Below are positions 52,738 to 61,026 of a DNA stretch of 64,000 nucleotides, one piece after another. The notes beneath the pieces are model-generated. The model searched no databases, was not told the origin of the DNA, and saw only the letters and a program-made list of their open reading frames with translations. Positions within the stretch are counted from its first letter, which is position 1. Every line of letters begins with the position of its first letter. Source of the DNA: Trebonia sp964581815 (lineage in GTDB: Bacteria > Actinomycetota > Actinomycetes > Streptosporangiales > Streptosporangiaceae); contig CAZORE010000005.1 of assembly GCA_964581815.1 (NCBI GenBank), positions 62,001 through 126,000 on the forward strand. Reading direction: 5' to 3'. The position numbers and the translations under genes are program-made.

Positions 52738-53766
52738 TTAATTTATTTTGCCGGTTTCGGTAACAGGTAGTGGCCAGTCATAACCGGTTGCGGCGTGCAC
52801 GTCGGCGGGGCGGGGCATTCCGGCCTGGGTGCCCGGCCGCGTCGCCGCCGCCGCGGCGGCGGCCGCCGCGGCGGTGACCGCCTCCACCGGCGGGATTCCC
52901 GCGGCGAGGGCCACGGCGAGCGCGCCCACGAACGTGTCGCCCGCCCCCACGGTGTCGACGGCGTTGACCAGGAAGGCGGCCACCGTTCGTCCCTGCCCGT
53001 CGTTTCCCCGGTGGTAAGCCGCGCCGGCCGCGCCGGCGGTCACCACGGCATTCGCGGCGCCGGCCGCGACTAGGTCCGCCGCCGCGACGGCGGCGGCGTG
53101 AAGGCCGCTGACCGGCCTGCCGAGGACGGCCCCGGCCTCCGGCTCGTTCACCACCAGCCAGTCGGGGCGCGCCGCGACGAGGCCGGCCGCCTCCGGCGGC
53201 GCGGGCGCCAGGTTGAGCACGGTCAGCGGCCGCGGCTCCCGATCAGCGCACGCGGCGAGCGCCGCGGTGATCGCGGGCACCGGGACCTCGGCGCTGATCA
53301 CCAGCACGGGCGGGGTGGGCGGGACAGACGGGGCGGGCGGGGCGGGCGGGACAGACGGGGCGCCCCCGCCCGTCGCCGCGACCTCGGCCGCGCCCACCTC
53401 GCGGTTGGCGCCGGGCGCGACGGTGATCATGTTCTCGCCCGCGTGGTCGACGGTGATCATGGCGATCCCGCTCGGCACGCCGGGCACGGTGCGGACGGAC
53501 GCGTCGTCCACGGCCTCCGCGACCAGCGCGGCCCGCAGCGCCCGGCCGAAGTCGTCGTCGCCGACGCAGCCGACCATCCGCACGCCGATGCCGGACGGCG
53601 CGCCGAGCCGGGCGGCGGCCACGGCCTGGTTGGCGCCCTTACCGCCGGGCGCGAAGGCCGCCGCGCCGCCGAGCACGGTCGCGCCGGGCCCGGGCAGGGC
53701 CGCCACCGTGACCGAGATGTCCATGTTGAGGCTGCCGAGCACCGTCAGCCGCGCGCTGAGATCCAC
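52738..53766 (-). CDS. rbsK: Ribokinase (PfkB family)
   Basis: A 342-residue sugar kinase that phosphorylates ribose, by family. N-terminal signature LGSLNMDISV and GGKGANQAVAAARLG; the C-terminal motif DTVGAGDTFVGAL carries the catalytic Asp and anion hole. The middle has an unusual Pro-rich insert (SVPPAPPAPSVPPTPP) from a repetitive G+C-rich stretch near 53310-53370. GTG 53766. No ribose transporter or operator is adjacent; a promoter in the A+T-rich 52623-52737 gap more likely belongs to the CHAD operon. Confidence 0.9.
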   Translation of the reverse strand: MDLSARLTVLGSLNMDISVTVAALPGPGATVLGGAAAFAPGGKGANQAVAAARLGAPSGIGVRMVGCVGDDDFGRALRAALVAEAVDDASVRTVPGVPSGIAMITVDHAGENMITVAPGANREVGAAEVAATGGGAPSVPPAPPAPSVPPTPPVLVISAEVPVPAITAALAACADREPRPLTVLNLAPAPPEAAGLVAARPDWLVVNEPEAGAVLGRPVSGLHAAAVAAADLVAAGAANAVVTAGAAGAAYHRGNDGQGRTVAAFLVNAVDTVGAGDTFVGALAVALAAGIPPVEAVTAAAAAAAAAATRPGTQAGMPRPADVHAATGYDWPLPVTETGKIN

Positions 53767-53919
53767 GACCGCACCGTACTCCTACCGCACCCCTGCCACC
53801 AGGCGGGCCAGCCGCCCGCGGCGACGGCCGCCGGCGGGGCCGGGCCCACGTTACGAATTGCCCGGCGTCGCCGTTGAGCCGAAGCCGGGCACCGTACGTG
53901 AATCCTTAGTAAGACGTTC

Positions 53920-53937
53920 CGTGACTATTTGGTCACG
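53920..53937. promoter_or_regulatory. CGTGAC-N6-GTCACG palindrome upstream of small membrane gene
   Basis: A perfect 6-6-6 inverted repeat 36 bp before the small gene at 53973. The outer GTGA/TCAC spacing is 8, so it is not the usual Crp site (6), but a regulator or a hairpin is likely. Confidence 0.5.
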
Positions 53938-53972
53938 TTGTGAAGACATCGGGAAATGAGCGAGGAGCCGGC

Positions 53973-54299
53973 ATGCGGTACGCGGACGAGCTGGACGAGC
54001 AGTTGCGAGACCTCAGTCAGGTAATGCCGTCGCACCGCGGGCCGGCGGCCGGACGCGGCCGCATCAGGTACGCATTCGGCGGCGTGCCGCCGCGGGTCGA
54101 GCCGTGGGCCGCGGCACCGCCAGGCCCGGCGCCGCACGCCGACGTGTGGGTGCTCGTGTGCGGCGGGATCGCGGCGGCGGCCGCCTTCGCCGCGGCGTTC
54201 ATCGCCTCCGGCGGCATGGCCGCCCACGCCGCGACGCCGTCCGCCCCGGCTCGCGCGATCGTCGTCCAGGCGTGCCCGACGGCCGTACCCGGCCGGTAG
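53973..54299 (+). CDS. Small single-pass membrane protein, unknown function
   Basis: A 108-residue protein. The first about 50 residues are polar and hold an Arg-rich segment, then there is one membrane helix (about 57-76, VWVLVCGGIAAAAAFAAAF) and a short exported tail with one Cys. It starts at ATG 53973 with GGAGC upstream. I do not recognise the family. It stands alone between ribokinase and the CarH-like gene, both on the other strand. Confidence 0.65.
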   Translation: MRYADELDEQLRDLSQVMPSHRGPAAGRGRIRYAFGGVPPRVEPWAAAPPGPAPHADVWVLVCGGIAAAAAFAAAFIASGGMAAHAATPSAPARAIVVQACPTAVPGR

Positions 54300-54334
54300 C
54301 GCGCCACGCCCGGGCCCGGCCCGATCCAATCGGA

Positions 54335-55093
54335 TTACCGCTCGGCTCTCGCTAGCTCGCGGAGTTGGCTGAGGGTGTCACCCGGGCGGCCCGCCAGGAC
54401 CCGCGCGTTTGGCAGGCGCTCGCGGATTTCCCTGGCTTCCCTGGCGGCCAGCCGGGCCGCGCCGGCCGTCGCGGATGACAGGACGACCAGGCTCGCCCCG
54501 GTGTCGCCGGCGAGGCTGATGACCTCGTCGGCCGGGAGATCGGCGGCCAGGTGGTGGACCTGCCAGTGGTCTTCGCGCAGGCAGGCCGCGGCCATCATGG
54601 CCGGCAGCGCGTGCCGCTCGCCAGGAGGGGTCGCGGTCACGGCGACGCCGCGCGGGCGGCCCCGCGGCTGGTGGACGCGGGCGGCGATGAGCCGCTCGCA
54701 GATTGCGGTCGCGCGGTGCTCGGCGGCGATAGACAGTTCTCCCGCGACCCATTCCGCGCCGACCCGCCGGAGCGCGGGGGCGATGACCAGTTCGCACAGC
54801 TCGGCCAGTGGCACTCCCGCGGCGAGGCGCCCGAAGTCGTGCCCCGCCTGGGCCTCGTCGCCGACCGCGAGCGCCGCGTGCAACCGGTCGGCCTGCGCGG
54901 CCCAGTCCCTGACCTGGATCTCCCGCGACGGCTCGGCGCCAGCCGCCCGCCTGGCCAGCAAGACGCGCACGTCGCTCTCGCTCACCTCATAGCCGCGCGG
55001 CGTCTTCCGCGCGGGAAGCGTGCCCTGCCGCACCCAGCCGTAAGCCGTCTGGTAGTGCACGCCGAGTGCCTCAGCCGCGTCGCGTAGCTGCAT
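54335..55093 (-). CDS. B12-dependent CarH/LitR-like light-sensing transcriptional regulator
   Basis: A 252-residue MerR-type protein. The N-terminal HTH (about 1-48; RDAAEALGVHYQTAYGWVRQG) is excisionase-like. A helical bundle and a B12-binding domain follow with the two hallmarks of adenosylcobalamin photoreceptors: W-x9-EH (Trp115, Glu125-His126) and GERH (His161 as cobalt ligand). By analogy to CarH/LitR, the dark tetramer with AdoCbl represses, and light breaks the Co-C bond to release DNA. It is divergent from a lipid-modification cluster and is probably its regulator. ATG 55093. Confidence 0.85.
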   Translation of the reverse strand: MQLRDAAEALGVHYQTAYGWVRQGTLPARKTPRGYEVSESDVRVLLARRAAGAEPSREIQVRDWAAQADRLHAALAVGDEAQAGHDFGRLAAGVPLAELCELVIAPALRRVGAEWVAGELSIAAEHRATAICERLIAARVHQPRGRPRGVAVTATPPGERHALPAMMAAACLREDHWQVHHLAADLPADEVISLAGDTGASLVVLSSATAGAARLAAREAREIRERLPNARVLAGRPGDTLSQLRELARAER

Positions 55094-55115
55094 GCTGGTT
55101 CTCCAAGCTCTTATC

Positions 55116-55135
55116 TTTAGTGTAGTTTAGTTTCA
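55116..55135. promoter_or_regulatory. TTTAG-type repeats in the CarH / lipid cluster promoter
   Basis: The A+T-rich 74-bp divergent gap holds TTTAG-TGTAG-TTTAG-TTTCA in direct repeat. MerR/CarH proteins bind repeated short half-sites, so this is a candidate operator for both directions. The match to any known CarH site is not verified. Confidence 0.45.
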
Positions 55136-55167
55136 ATAAAATCGCGGACCGAAGGTGCGGAACGAGC

Positions 55168-55371
55168 ATGGGACTGACGTACTCAAGTGTGGTGCGCGCT
55201 GAGCCCGCCGGGGTGTTCGCCTGGTATTCCCGCCCAGGGGCCATCACGCGCCTGATGCCGCCGTGGCAGCCGGTGCGCGTGGTGCGGGAGGCACCTTCGG
55301 TCCGCGCCGGGCAGGCGGTCCTCGCGCCGCCCCACGCGGTGCCAATCCGGGACCTGACCGGTTCCGAATAA
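55168..55371 (+). pseudogene. Truncated SRPBCC / TIGR01777-type epimerase fusion, N-terminal relic
   Basis: The 67-codon frame MGLTYSSVVRAEPAGVFAWY..., through PPWQPVRVVREAPSVRAGQAVL, resembles the start of SRPBCC-NAD(P) epimerase fusion proteins often found in such light-controlled clusters. It then breaks off into unrelated residues and stops; the remaining about 400 residues of the family are missing. It could still be translated as a leader peptide. First frame of the cluster, 30 bp before the FAD gene. Confidence 0.65.
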
Positions 55372-55400
55372 GGGGCCGGAGCAGCAACGGGAGGACCGGC

Positions 55401-56693
55401 TTGACTAGACGCAGAATCGCCGTCATCGGGGGCGGCATCAGCGGGCTCACCGCGGCTCACATCCTGGCGCGCACCGACCAGGTGACCGTCTTCGAGGCCG
55501 ACGGCCGGCTGGGCGGGCACGCCGACACTCACCTGGTCGCCGGCCCCGACGGGGCGCGAGTCGCCGTCGACACCGGGTTCATCGTCTATAACGAGCGGAC
55601 GTACCCGCTGCTCACCAGGCTGCTGCAGGAGCTCGGCGTCGCCACCCGCGCGTCCGAAATGAGCATGTCGGTCAGCTGTGCCGGCTGCGGCGTCCGGTAC
55701 GCGGGCAAGCGCGGCCTGCCCGGCCTCGGCGCGGGCCTGCCGCGGGGCGGGCCGCCGTACCTGCGGATGCTCGCCGAGGTACCGCGCTTCCACCGGGCCG
55801 CCAGGAGAGCGCTCGCGGCCGGCGAAGACACCGGCCTGTCTGTCGGCGAGTTCCTGCGGGCCGGCCGCTTTTCCGCCTACTTCACGGCGCATTTCGCGGC
55901 GCCGCTTGTCGCGGCCGTGTGGTCGTGCCCGCCGGACGCGGCGCTGCGCTATCCGGCCGGCTACCTGTTCGCGTTCCTGGCCAATCACGGGATGCTGTCC
56001 GTGTCCGGGTCGCCGCAGTGGCGGACCGTGGCGGGCGGCTCCGGACGCTACGTCGAGCGGATCGCGGCCGGGCTGGCCAGCGTGCGCCTGTGGTCCCCGG
56101 TGCGCTCGGTGCGCCGCCACCCCGACGGCGTTGAGGTACGCGACGCATCCGGTTCAGTGCTCGGCTTCGACGCCGCGGTCATCGCCACCCACCCCGATCA
56201 GGCGCTGCGGCTGCTCGACTCCCCCACCACGGCGGAACGCTCGGTGCTCGGCGCGTTCGGCTACACGAGCAACAAGGCCGTGCTGCACACCGACTCCCGG
56301 CTGCTCCCGCCGGGCGGCAGCGTGCGCGCGTCCTGGAACTACTTCGTTGACTGCCGGGACAGCGGCGACCGCACGGAAGGCGGTTCCAGCCCGGCCGGGA
56401 CCGGGATCAGCTACTACCTGAACCAGCTTCAGGGCCTGCCGCGCGGCGGCGGCAACCCCGACTACATCGTCACGCTCGGCGGGCGGCAGGACGTGGACCC
56501 GGCCCGCGTCATCGCCCTGATGGACTACGCTCACCCCACTTACACGCGCGAGTCGGTGGCCGCGGGGCGCCGCCTGCCGGACCTGAACACGGCGGTCACG
56601 GCGTTCGCCGGCGCCTACCACGGCTGGGGCTTCCACGAGGACGGCTGCCGTTCCGGCGCGGCCGCGGCGCGGGCGCTCGGCGGCACGTGGTGA
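55401..56693 (+). CDS. FAD-dependent oxidoreductase (amine-oxidase-like / desaturase-type flavoprotein)
   Basis: A 430-residue flavoprotein. The FAD motif is RIAVIGGGISGLTAAHILA, followed by DGRLGGHADTHLV and VDTGFIVYNERTYPLLTRLL, the wording of flavoproteins found with DUF1365 and cyclopropane synthase genes. The C-terminus has AYHGWGFHEDGCRSG, typical of the group. It may oxidise or desaturate acyl chains ahead of methylation (inference). TTG 55401 with GGGAGG before it is the preferred start; the open frame reaches 55263 through the relic. It overlaps the next gene by 7 bp. Confidence 0.85.
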   Translation: MTRRRIAVIGGGISGLTAAHILARTDQVTVFEADGRLGGHADTHLVAGPDGARVAVDTGFIVYNERTYPLLTRLLQELGVATRASEMSMSVSCAGCGVRYAGKRGLPGLGAGLPRGGPPYLRMLAEVPRFHRAARRALAAGEDTGLSVGEFLRAGRFSAYFTAHFAAPLVAAVWSCPPDAALRYPAGYLFAFLANHGMLSVSGSPQWRTVAGGSGRYVERIAAGLASVRLWSPVRSVRRHPDGVEVRDASGSVLGFDAAVIATHPDQALRLLDSPTTAERSVLGAFGYTSNKAVLHTDSRLLPPGGSVRASWNYFVDCRDSGDRTEGGSSPAGTGISYYLNQLQGLPRGGGNPDYIVTLGGRQDVDPARVIALMDYAHPTYTRESVAAGRRLPDLNTAVTAFAGAYHGWGFHEDGCRSGAAAARALGGTW

Positions 56694-57433
56694 CCGGGCC
56701 GCTCGCGGACGGCGCCGCGCTGTACGAGTGCCGGATCTTCCACGCCAGGCACGCGCCGCTACGGAACGCGTTCGCCTACCGCACCTACCAATGGCTCGTC
56801 GACGTCGACGAGCTGCCGCGCCCGACGGGCTGGCTGCGGCTGCTCGCCGGATTCCACGCGCGAGATCACCTGGACGACCCGGGGCGCACCATCCGCGCCC
56901 GGGTCGACGATTTCCTGCACGCTCACGGCGTCGACCTCGGCGGCGGGCAGGTGCTGATGCTGGCCCACGCCCGGGTGCTTGGCTACGTGTTCAATCCGCT
57001 GAGCGTGTTCTGGTGCCATCGCGCGGACGGGACCCTGGCCTGCGTCATCGCCGAGGTGCACAACACCTACGGGCAGCGCCACGCCTATCTCGTGCACACC
57101 GACGACCGGGGCCGTGCGCGGACGGAGAAGGAACTCTACGTCTCCCCGTATCACCCGGTCGACGGGTGGTACCAGATGAGCCTGCCGCGGCCGGGGCCGC
57201 GGCTGGCGCTCGGCGTGACCTTGCACCGGCCGAACGGCCACCGGTTCGTCGCCACCGTCCAGGGCCGCGGGGTGCCCGCCACCCTGCCCGCCCTATTGCG
57301 CGCGAGCGCGCGGCACCCGTGGTCCACGGTCATGGTGTCCGCGCTGATCAGGTGGCAGGGCATCAAGTTGTACGCGCGTGGACTGCGGCCGGTGCCGCGG
57401 CCGGCGTCCATTGCTCATCAGGGGGTTCAGTGA
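56687..57433 (+). CDS. DUF1365 protein
   Basis: A 248-residue protein of the DUF1365 family (ALYECRIFHARHAPLRNAFAYRTY; VLMLAHARVLGYVFNPLSVFWC; EVHNTYGQRHAYLV). The function is unknown, but it is nearly always next to cyclopropane-synthase-like methyltransferases and FAD oxidoreductases, which suggests a role in modifying membrane acyl chains. GTG 56687 or GTG 56690; overlaps both neighbours by 4-7 bp. Confidence 0.9.
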   Translation: MVTGPLADGAALYECRIFHARHAPLRNAFAYRTYQWLVDVDELPRPTGWLRLLAGFHARDHLDDPGRTIRARVDDFLHAHGVDLGGGQVLMLAHARVLGYVFNPLSVFWCHRADGTLACVIAEVHNTYGQRHAYLVHTDDRGRARTEKELYVSPYHPVDGWYQMSLPRPGPRLALGVTLHRPNGHRFVATVQGRGVPATLPALLRASARHPWSTVMVSALIRWQGIKLYARGLRPVPRPASIAHQGVQ

Positions 57434-58728
57434 CTAGCACGCAGCATGCCGCACGAGGGAATTCAGTGACCAGCGCACAGCGAGCCGCGACCCGGCTGAT
57501 CGACCCGGGCCGGTGGCCCGACGTCGCCGCGGTGCGGGGGTCGGCGGCCCGCCGGGAGGTCGCCCGGGTGCTGTTCCTGGCGGCGGTGTCCCGGCTGCCG
57601 GTCCGGGTGCAGCTGGCTGGGGGGCGTCGCCATGGGGGCGGGCCGGCCAGCGCGCCGATGATGACCGTGCACAACCCGGGCGCCTTCTTCACCAGGCTCG
57701 GCGCGGGCGGGCTCATCGGGTTCGGTGAGTCCTACCTGGCGGGCGAGTGGGACTGCGCCGACCTGACCGGCCTGATCACCGTCTTCGCCACGCATGTCCG
57801 CGACCTGGTTCCCGGGCCGTTGCCGCGGCTGCGCCGCATGGCAGTGCGCAGGCAGCCCGACGCGGACGCGCAGACCACGGACGGGGCTCGGCGCAACGTC
57901 AGCCACCACTACGACCTGTCCAACGAGTTCTTCGCCCTCTTCCTGGACGAAACCATGACCTATTCCGCGGCCCTGTTCGAGACCGCGGGCGACGGGGCGC
58001 CGGTCGCGGGCCCGCTGCTCGCACAGGCGCAGCGGCGCAAGGTCGATCGGCTGCTCGACGAGGCGAGGGTGGGACCCGGCAGCCGGCTGCTCGAGATCGG
58101 GACCGGCTGGGGCGAGCTGGCGATCAGGGCCGCCCAGCGCGGCGCCACCGTCCGCACGGTCACCCTCTCCGCGCGTCAGCGCGAGCTGGCGCTGCGCCGG
58201 CTGGCCGAACACGGCGTGGCCGACCGGGTCACGGTCGAGCTGCGGGATTACCGGGAAGTGGACGGCGAGTACGACGCCATCTGCTCGGTGGAGATGATCG
58301 AGGCGGTCGGGATGAGTTACTGGGACACCTACTTCACCCAGCTCGACCGGCTGCTCGCGCCGGGCGGGCGGATCGGCCTGCAGTCGATCACCATGCCGCA
58401 CGACGCCATGATGGCGAGCAGGCACACCTACACCTGGATCCAGAAGTACATCTTCCCCGGCGGCCTGATCCCCTCGGTCACCGCGATCGAGGGCAGCCTC
58501 GCCCGCTCCACCCGGCTGCGCGTGGCCAGCCGGCTCGACTTCGGCGCCCACTACGCGCAGACGCTGAGCATCTGGCGGGACCGCTTCCTGGCCAGGCAGC
58601 ACGAGGTCACCGCGCTCGGCTTCGACGACGTCTTCATCCGCATGTGGCTTTTCTACCTGTGCTACGCCGAAGCGGGCTTCCGGGCCGGTTACCTCAACGT
58701 CAGCCAGCTCACCCTGGAGCGGTCATGA
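57430..58728 (+). CDS. Cyclopropane-fatty-acyl-phospholipid synthase family methyltransferase
   Basis: A 432-residue SAM-dependent lipid methyltransferase. The N-terminal domain is followed by the CFA block NVSHHYDLSNEFFALFLDETMTYSAALF, the SAM motif LLEIGTGWGELAIRAAQRG and SVEMIEAVGMSYWDTYF, ending in FLYLCYAEAGFRAGYLNVSQ-type residues. It adds a methylene or methyl group to unsaturated phospholipid chains; relatives in similar clusters act in furan or methyl-branched fatty acid formation. GTG 57430 overlaps the DUF1365 stop. It is the fourth frame of the light-controlled cluster. Confidence 0.92.
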   Translation: MTSTQHAARGNSVTSAQRAATRLIDPGRWPDVAAVRGSAARREVARVLFLAAVSRLPVRVQLAGGRRHGGGPASAPMMTVHNPGAFFTRLGAGGLIGFGESYLAGEWDCADLTGLITVFATHVRDLVPGPLPRLRRMAVRRQPDADAQTTDGARRNVSHHYDLSNEFFALFLDETMTYSAALFETAGDGAPVAGPLLAQAQRRKVDRLLDEARVGPGSRLLEIGTGWGELAIRAAQRGATVRTVTLSARQRELALRRLAEHGVADRVTVELRDYREVDGEYDAICSVEMIEAVGMSYWDTYFTQLDRLLAPGGRIGLQSITMPHDAMMASRHTYTWIQKYIFPGGLIPSVTAIEGSLARSTRLRVASRLDFGAHYAQTLSIWRDRFLARQHEVTALGFDDVFIRMWLFYLCYAEAGFRAGYLNVSQLTLERS

Positions 58729-58754
58729 CCAAGAGCACCGCGAGGCGCGGATGA
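58725..58754 (+). CDS. Nine-codon bridging ORF
   Basis: ATG at 58725 overlaps the methyltransferase stop (ATGA) and reads MTKSTARRG before TGA, which overlaps the next ATG at 58751. It may be a translational-coupling bridge or what is left of a deleted gene. No function is claimed. Confidence 0.35.
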   Translation: MTKSTARRG

Positions 58755-59731
58755 GCGAGGCAGCCGCCACCGCTGACCGGGCGGCCCGCGCCCGGCCCCG
58801 GCTCGGCGTGTCTAGCTGCCTGCTCGGCGAGCCGGTCAGGTTTGACGGCGGCCACAGCCGCAGCCGGCTGCTGACCGGGGAGCTCGGCCAGTACGTGGAC
58901 TGGGTTCCTTACTGCCCGGAGATGGAGATCGGCCTCGGCGCCCCGCGAGAGACGCTGCGGCTCACGGCGGACGGCCGCCTCGTGAGCTGGACCTGGAGCG
59001 GCGCCAAGGACCGCACCCTGGCCGAGGCGGCGCTGCCGCTGCCCGCCGGGCTCGACGGCTATGTCTTCAAGGCCAAGTCGCCGAGCTGCGGCATCCGGGG
59101 CGTGCCGCGTTACGCGCCGAGCGGCCAGCCGATCGATCACGCGGGACGCGGCGTGTTCGCGCGGCGGGTGATGGACCGCTTCCCGCTGCTTCCCGTGGAG
59201 GATGAGGGACGGCTCAACAACCCGGTGCTGCGCGACCGCTTCCTGGAACGGGTTTTTGCCTTCGCCCGGCTCCGGGAACTGCTGCGCGCGCCGTGGGAAC
59301 CGCGCGACCTAGTTTCGTTCCACGCACGGCACAAGCTCCAGCTGCTAGCGCACGACCCGGCGCGGTCCCGCATCGCCGGCCAGGTCGTCGCCGCGGCGGG
59401 GCGCGCGTCGAGGGAGGCGACCGCGGTCGCGTACACGGGCCTGCTCCAGGCGGCGCTGACCACCATGACCAGCCGGGGCCGGCATGCGAACGTGCTGCAC
59501 CACGCGTTCGGCCGGATCACCAGGGAGCTTGACCCCTGCCGCAGGAATGACCTGCTCGCGAGGATCGAGTCCTACCGGCGCGGCGCGGACCCGCTGAGCG
59601 TCCCCGTCGCGCTCCTTGGCCACTACGCAAGCGACGGGAAACTGCCCTGGCTCGCCGCGCAGACGTACCTGGAGCCGTTTCCCGCCGCGCTGCGGCTGCG
59701 GGCAGGTCGCGCACGGACGGGCGGCGGCTGA
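58751..59731 (+). CDS. DUF523-DUF1722 fusion protein
   Basis: A 326-residue fusion. The N-terminal DUF523 domain (about 16-160) holds the Cys residues of the TudS-like iron-sulfur group: VSSCLLGEPVRFDGG, YCPEMEIGLGAPRE and SPSCGIRG. The C-terminal DUF1722 (YbgA) domain is helical (VSFHARHKLQLLAHDP; FGRITRELDP). TudS relatives remove sulfur from thiouracil; the physiological role of the fusion is unknown. It is a regular member of LitR/CarH-controlled clusters. ATG 58751. Confidence 0.9.
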   Translation: MSEAAATADRAARARPRLGVSSCLLGEPVRFDGGHSRSRLLTGELGQYVDWVPYCPEMEIGLGAPRETLRLTADGRLVSWTWSGAKDRTLAEAALPLPAGLDGYVFKAKSPSCGIRGVPRYAPSGQPIDHAGRGVFARRVMDRFPLLPVEDEGRLNNPVLRDRFLERVFAFARLRELLRAPWEPRDLVSFHARHKLQLLAHDPARSRIAGQVVAAAGRASREATAVAYTGLLQAALTTMTSRGRHANVLHHAFGRITRELDPCRRNDLLARIESYRRGADPLSVPVALLGHYASDGKLPWLAAQTYLEPFPAALRLRAGRARTGGG

Positions 59732-59761
59732 GGCAGCCGGGAAACCACGCGTCCGTTCGGC

Positions 59762-60694
59762 TCACTCCAGCCGGGCCTCCGCGACGAGCAGGCGGCTGAG
59801 TTCCTCGGGATCCGCGCCAGGGTGGCCGGCCTTGGCGAACCAGGTCGCGACGTTCTTGGCGTCGCGTTCGAGGAAGCCGCGGCCGTTCGGGTTGGCGATG
59901 ATGTCGACGACCTGAGGCAGGTCGATCATCACCAGCCGCCCGTGGTGGACGAGCAGGTTGTAGGCGGACAGGTCGCCGTGCGCGAGCCCCGCCGCGGCGA
60001 GGGTCACCAGGGCTTCGACCAGCTGGTCCCAGAGGCTGGCGAGCTCTTCCGGCCCGGGACGGGTCTCGGCGAGGCGGGGCGCGCCGGTGCCGTCCGCGTC
60101 GCCGATGAACTCGAGCAGGACCTCCGTGCCCAGGATCTGCACCGGGTACGGCACGGGCACGCGGGCGTTGTAGAGCCGGACGAGCGCGTTGAACTCCGCG
60201 TACGCCCACTGGCCGGCGATCGCCTGCTTGCCGTAGTCGCTGCGGTTGGCGACCGCCCGGTTGATCCGGCTTTCCCGGACCCGGCGGCCTTCCAGGTAGC
60301 CGGCGTCCCGGTGGAACTGCCGGTGCCCCGCGTCCCGGTAGCGCTTGGCGGCGAGCAGGCAGGACCGGTCCGTCCCCGGCACGCCGCGGCGGACCAGGAA
60401 CACGTCGGCTTCTTTTCCCGTCTTGAGCACGCCGAGCTCGTAGTCGACCGCAGCTAGCTCGGTGACCAGCCACTTCGGGTGCGGCTTAGGGCCGCGTTCG
60501 GTCGGTGTGGACTGGTCCCAGGTCGACCAGCGGTCGCCTTCCGGCAGGCCGTCAACCTCGTCGTAGGCGTCTTCCGCCGCGAGCCTGGGCAGGTGCCGGT
60601 CGCGCTTGGCGTAGACCGACTCGTAATCGTTGAACTTGCCGCGCTTACCGCGGCGGGCGACTCCGTATTCGTAGGAGTCCGCGCTGTCGCGCAT
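59762..60694 (-). CDS. RIO-type serine kinase
   Basis: A 310-residue atypical kinase of the RIO1-like group. The Lys is in LLAAKRYRD, the catalytic loop is LAHGDLSAYNLLVHHG with Asp and Asn, and the metal loop is VMIDLPQVVD in place of DFG; GKEADVFLVRRG is the RIO glycine loop. The first about 85 residues are polar. Bacterial RIO kinases are poorly studied, and ribosome or stress roles are inferred only. ATG 60694 with GAGGAGC upstream. Convergent with the DUF523 gene. Confidence 0.9.
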   Translation of the reverse strand: MRDSADSYEYGVARRGKRGKFNDYESVYAKRDRHLPRLAAEDAYDEVDGLPEGDRWSTWDQSTPTERGPKPHPKWLVTELAAVDYELGVLKTGKEADVFLVRRGVPGTDRSCLLAAKRYRDAGHRQFHRDAGYLEGRRVRESRINRAVANRSDYGKQAIAGQWAYAEFNALVRLYNARVPVPYPVQILGTEVLLEFIGDADGTGAPRLAETRPGPEELASLWDQLVEALVTLAAAGLAHGDLSAYNLLVHHGRLVMIDLPQVVDIIANPNGRGFLERDAKNVATWFAKAGHPGADPEELSRLLVAEARLE

Positions 60695-61026
60695 GGGTGG
60701 TGCTCCTCAGGTGGTCTGTGGTCAGGGCAGGGCTGAGAAAGCCCGCAACGGGCGTACGCATCACAGACGCCTCCCTTCACACGGCCGGCTTGCGGGGGCA
60801 TATCAGCCTCGCCGAAGCCGGCACCAAACCTGGTGCGACCGCACTATGACACGCGACGGCGGTGGCAGGCAACCGAATATCGGGCGCGTCCGACACGGCC
60901 CTAACGGCGCAGGTCAATCTGCGTCACGATCACGATGCAGGCCGGGGGCTGCGGGGCCAGCACGCTGCCGCGCGCGGGCACGCGGCTTCCAGTCCTTTAT
61001 GGCGAAAAAGTACGAGATAATGGCGT
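60695..61026. other. 332-bp interval with small hairpins
   Basis: No gene larger than about 50 codons is convincing. On the minus strand the RIO leader contains GCCCG-TTG-CGGGC next to GGGCT-GAGAA-AGCCC (60733-60760), a possible attenuator. A short ATG frame after GGGAGG (near 60762) runs into the RIO gene in another frame and could be a leader peptide. The rest, 60840-61026, shows nothing. Confidence 0.45.

Noticed and set aside
53920..53937. Crp binding site
   Set aside because: The GTGA/TCAC arms are 8 bases apart, not the 6 of the Crp consensus, so it is listed only as a palindrome.
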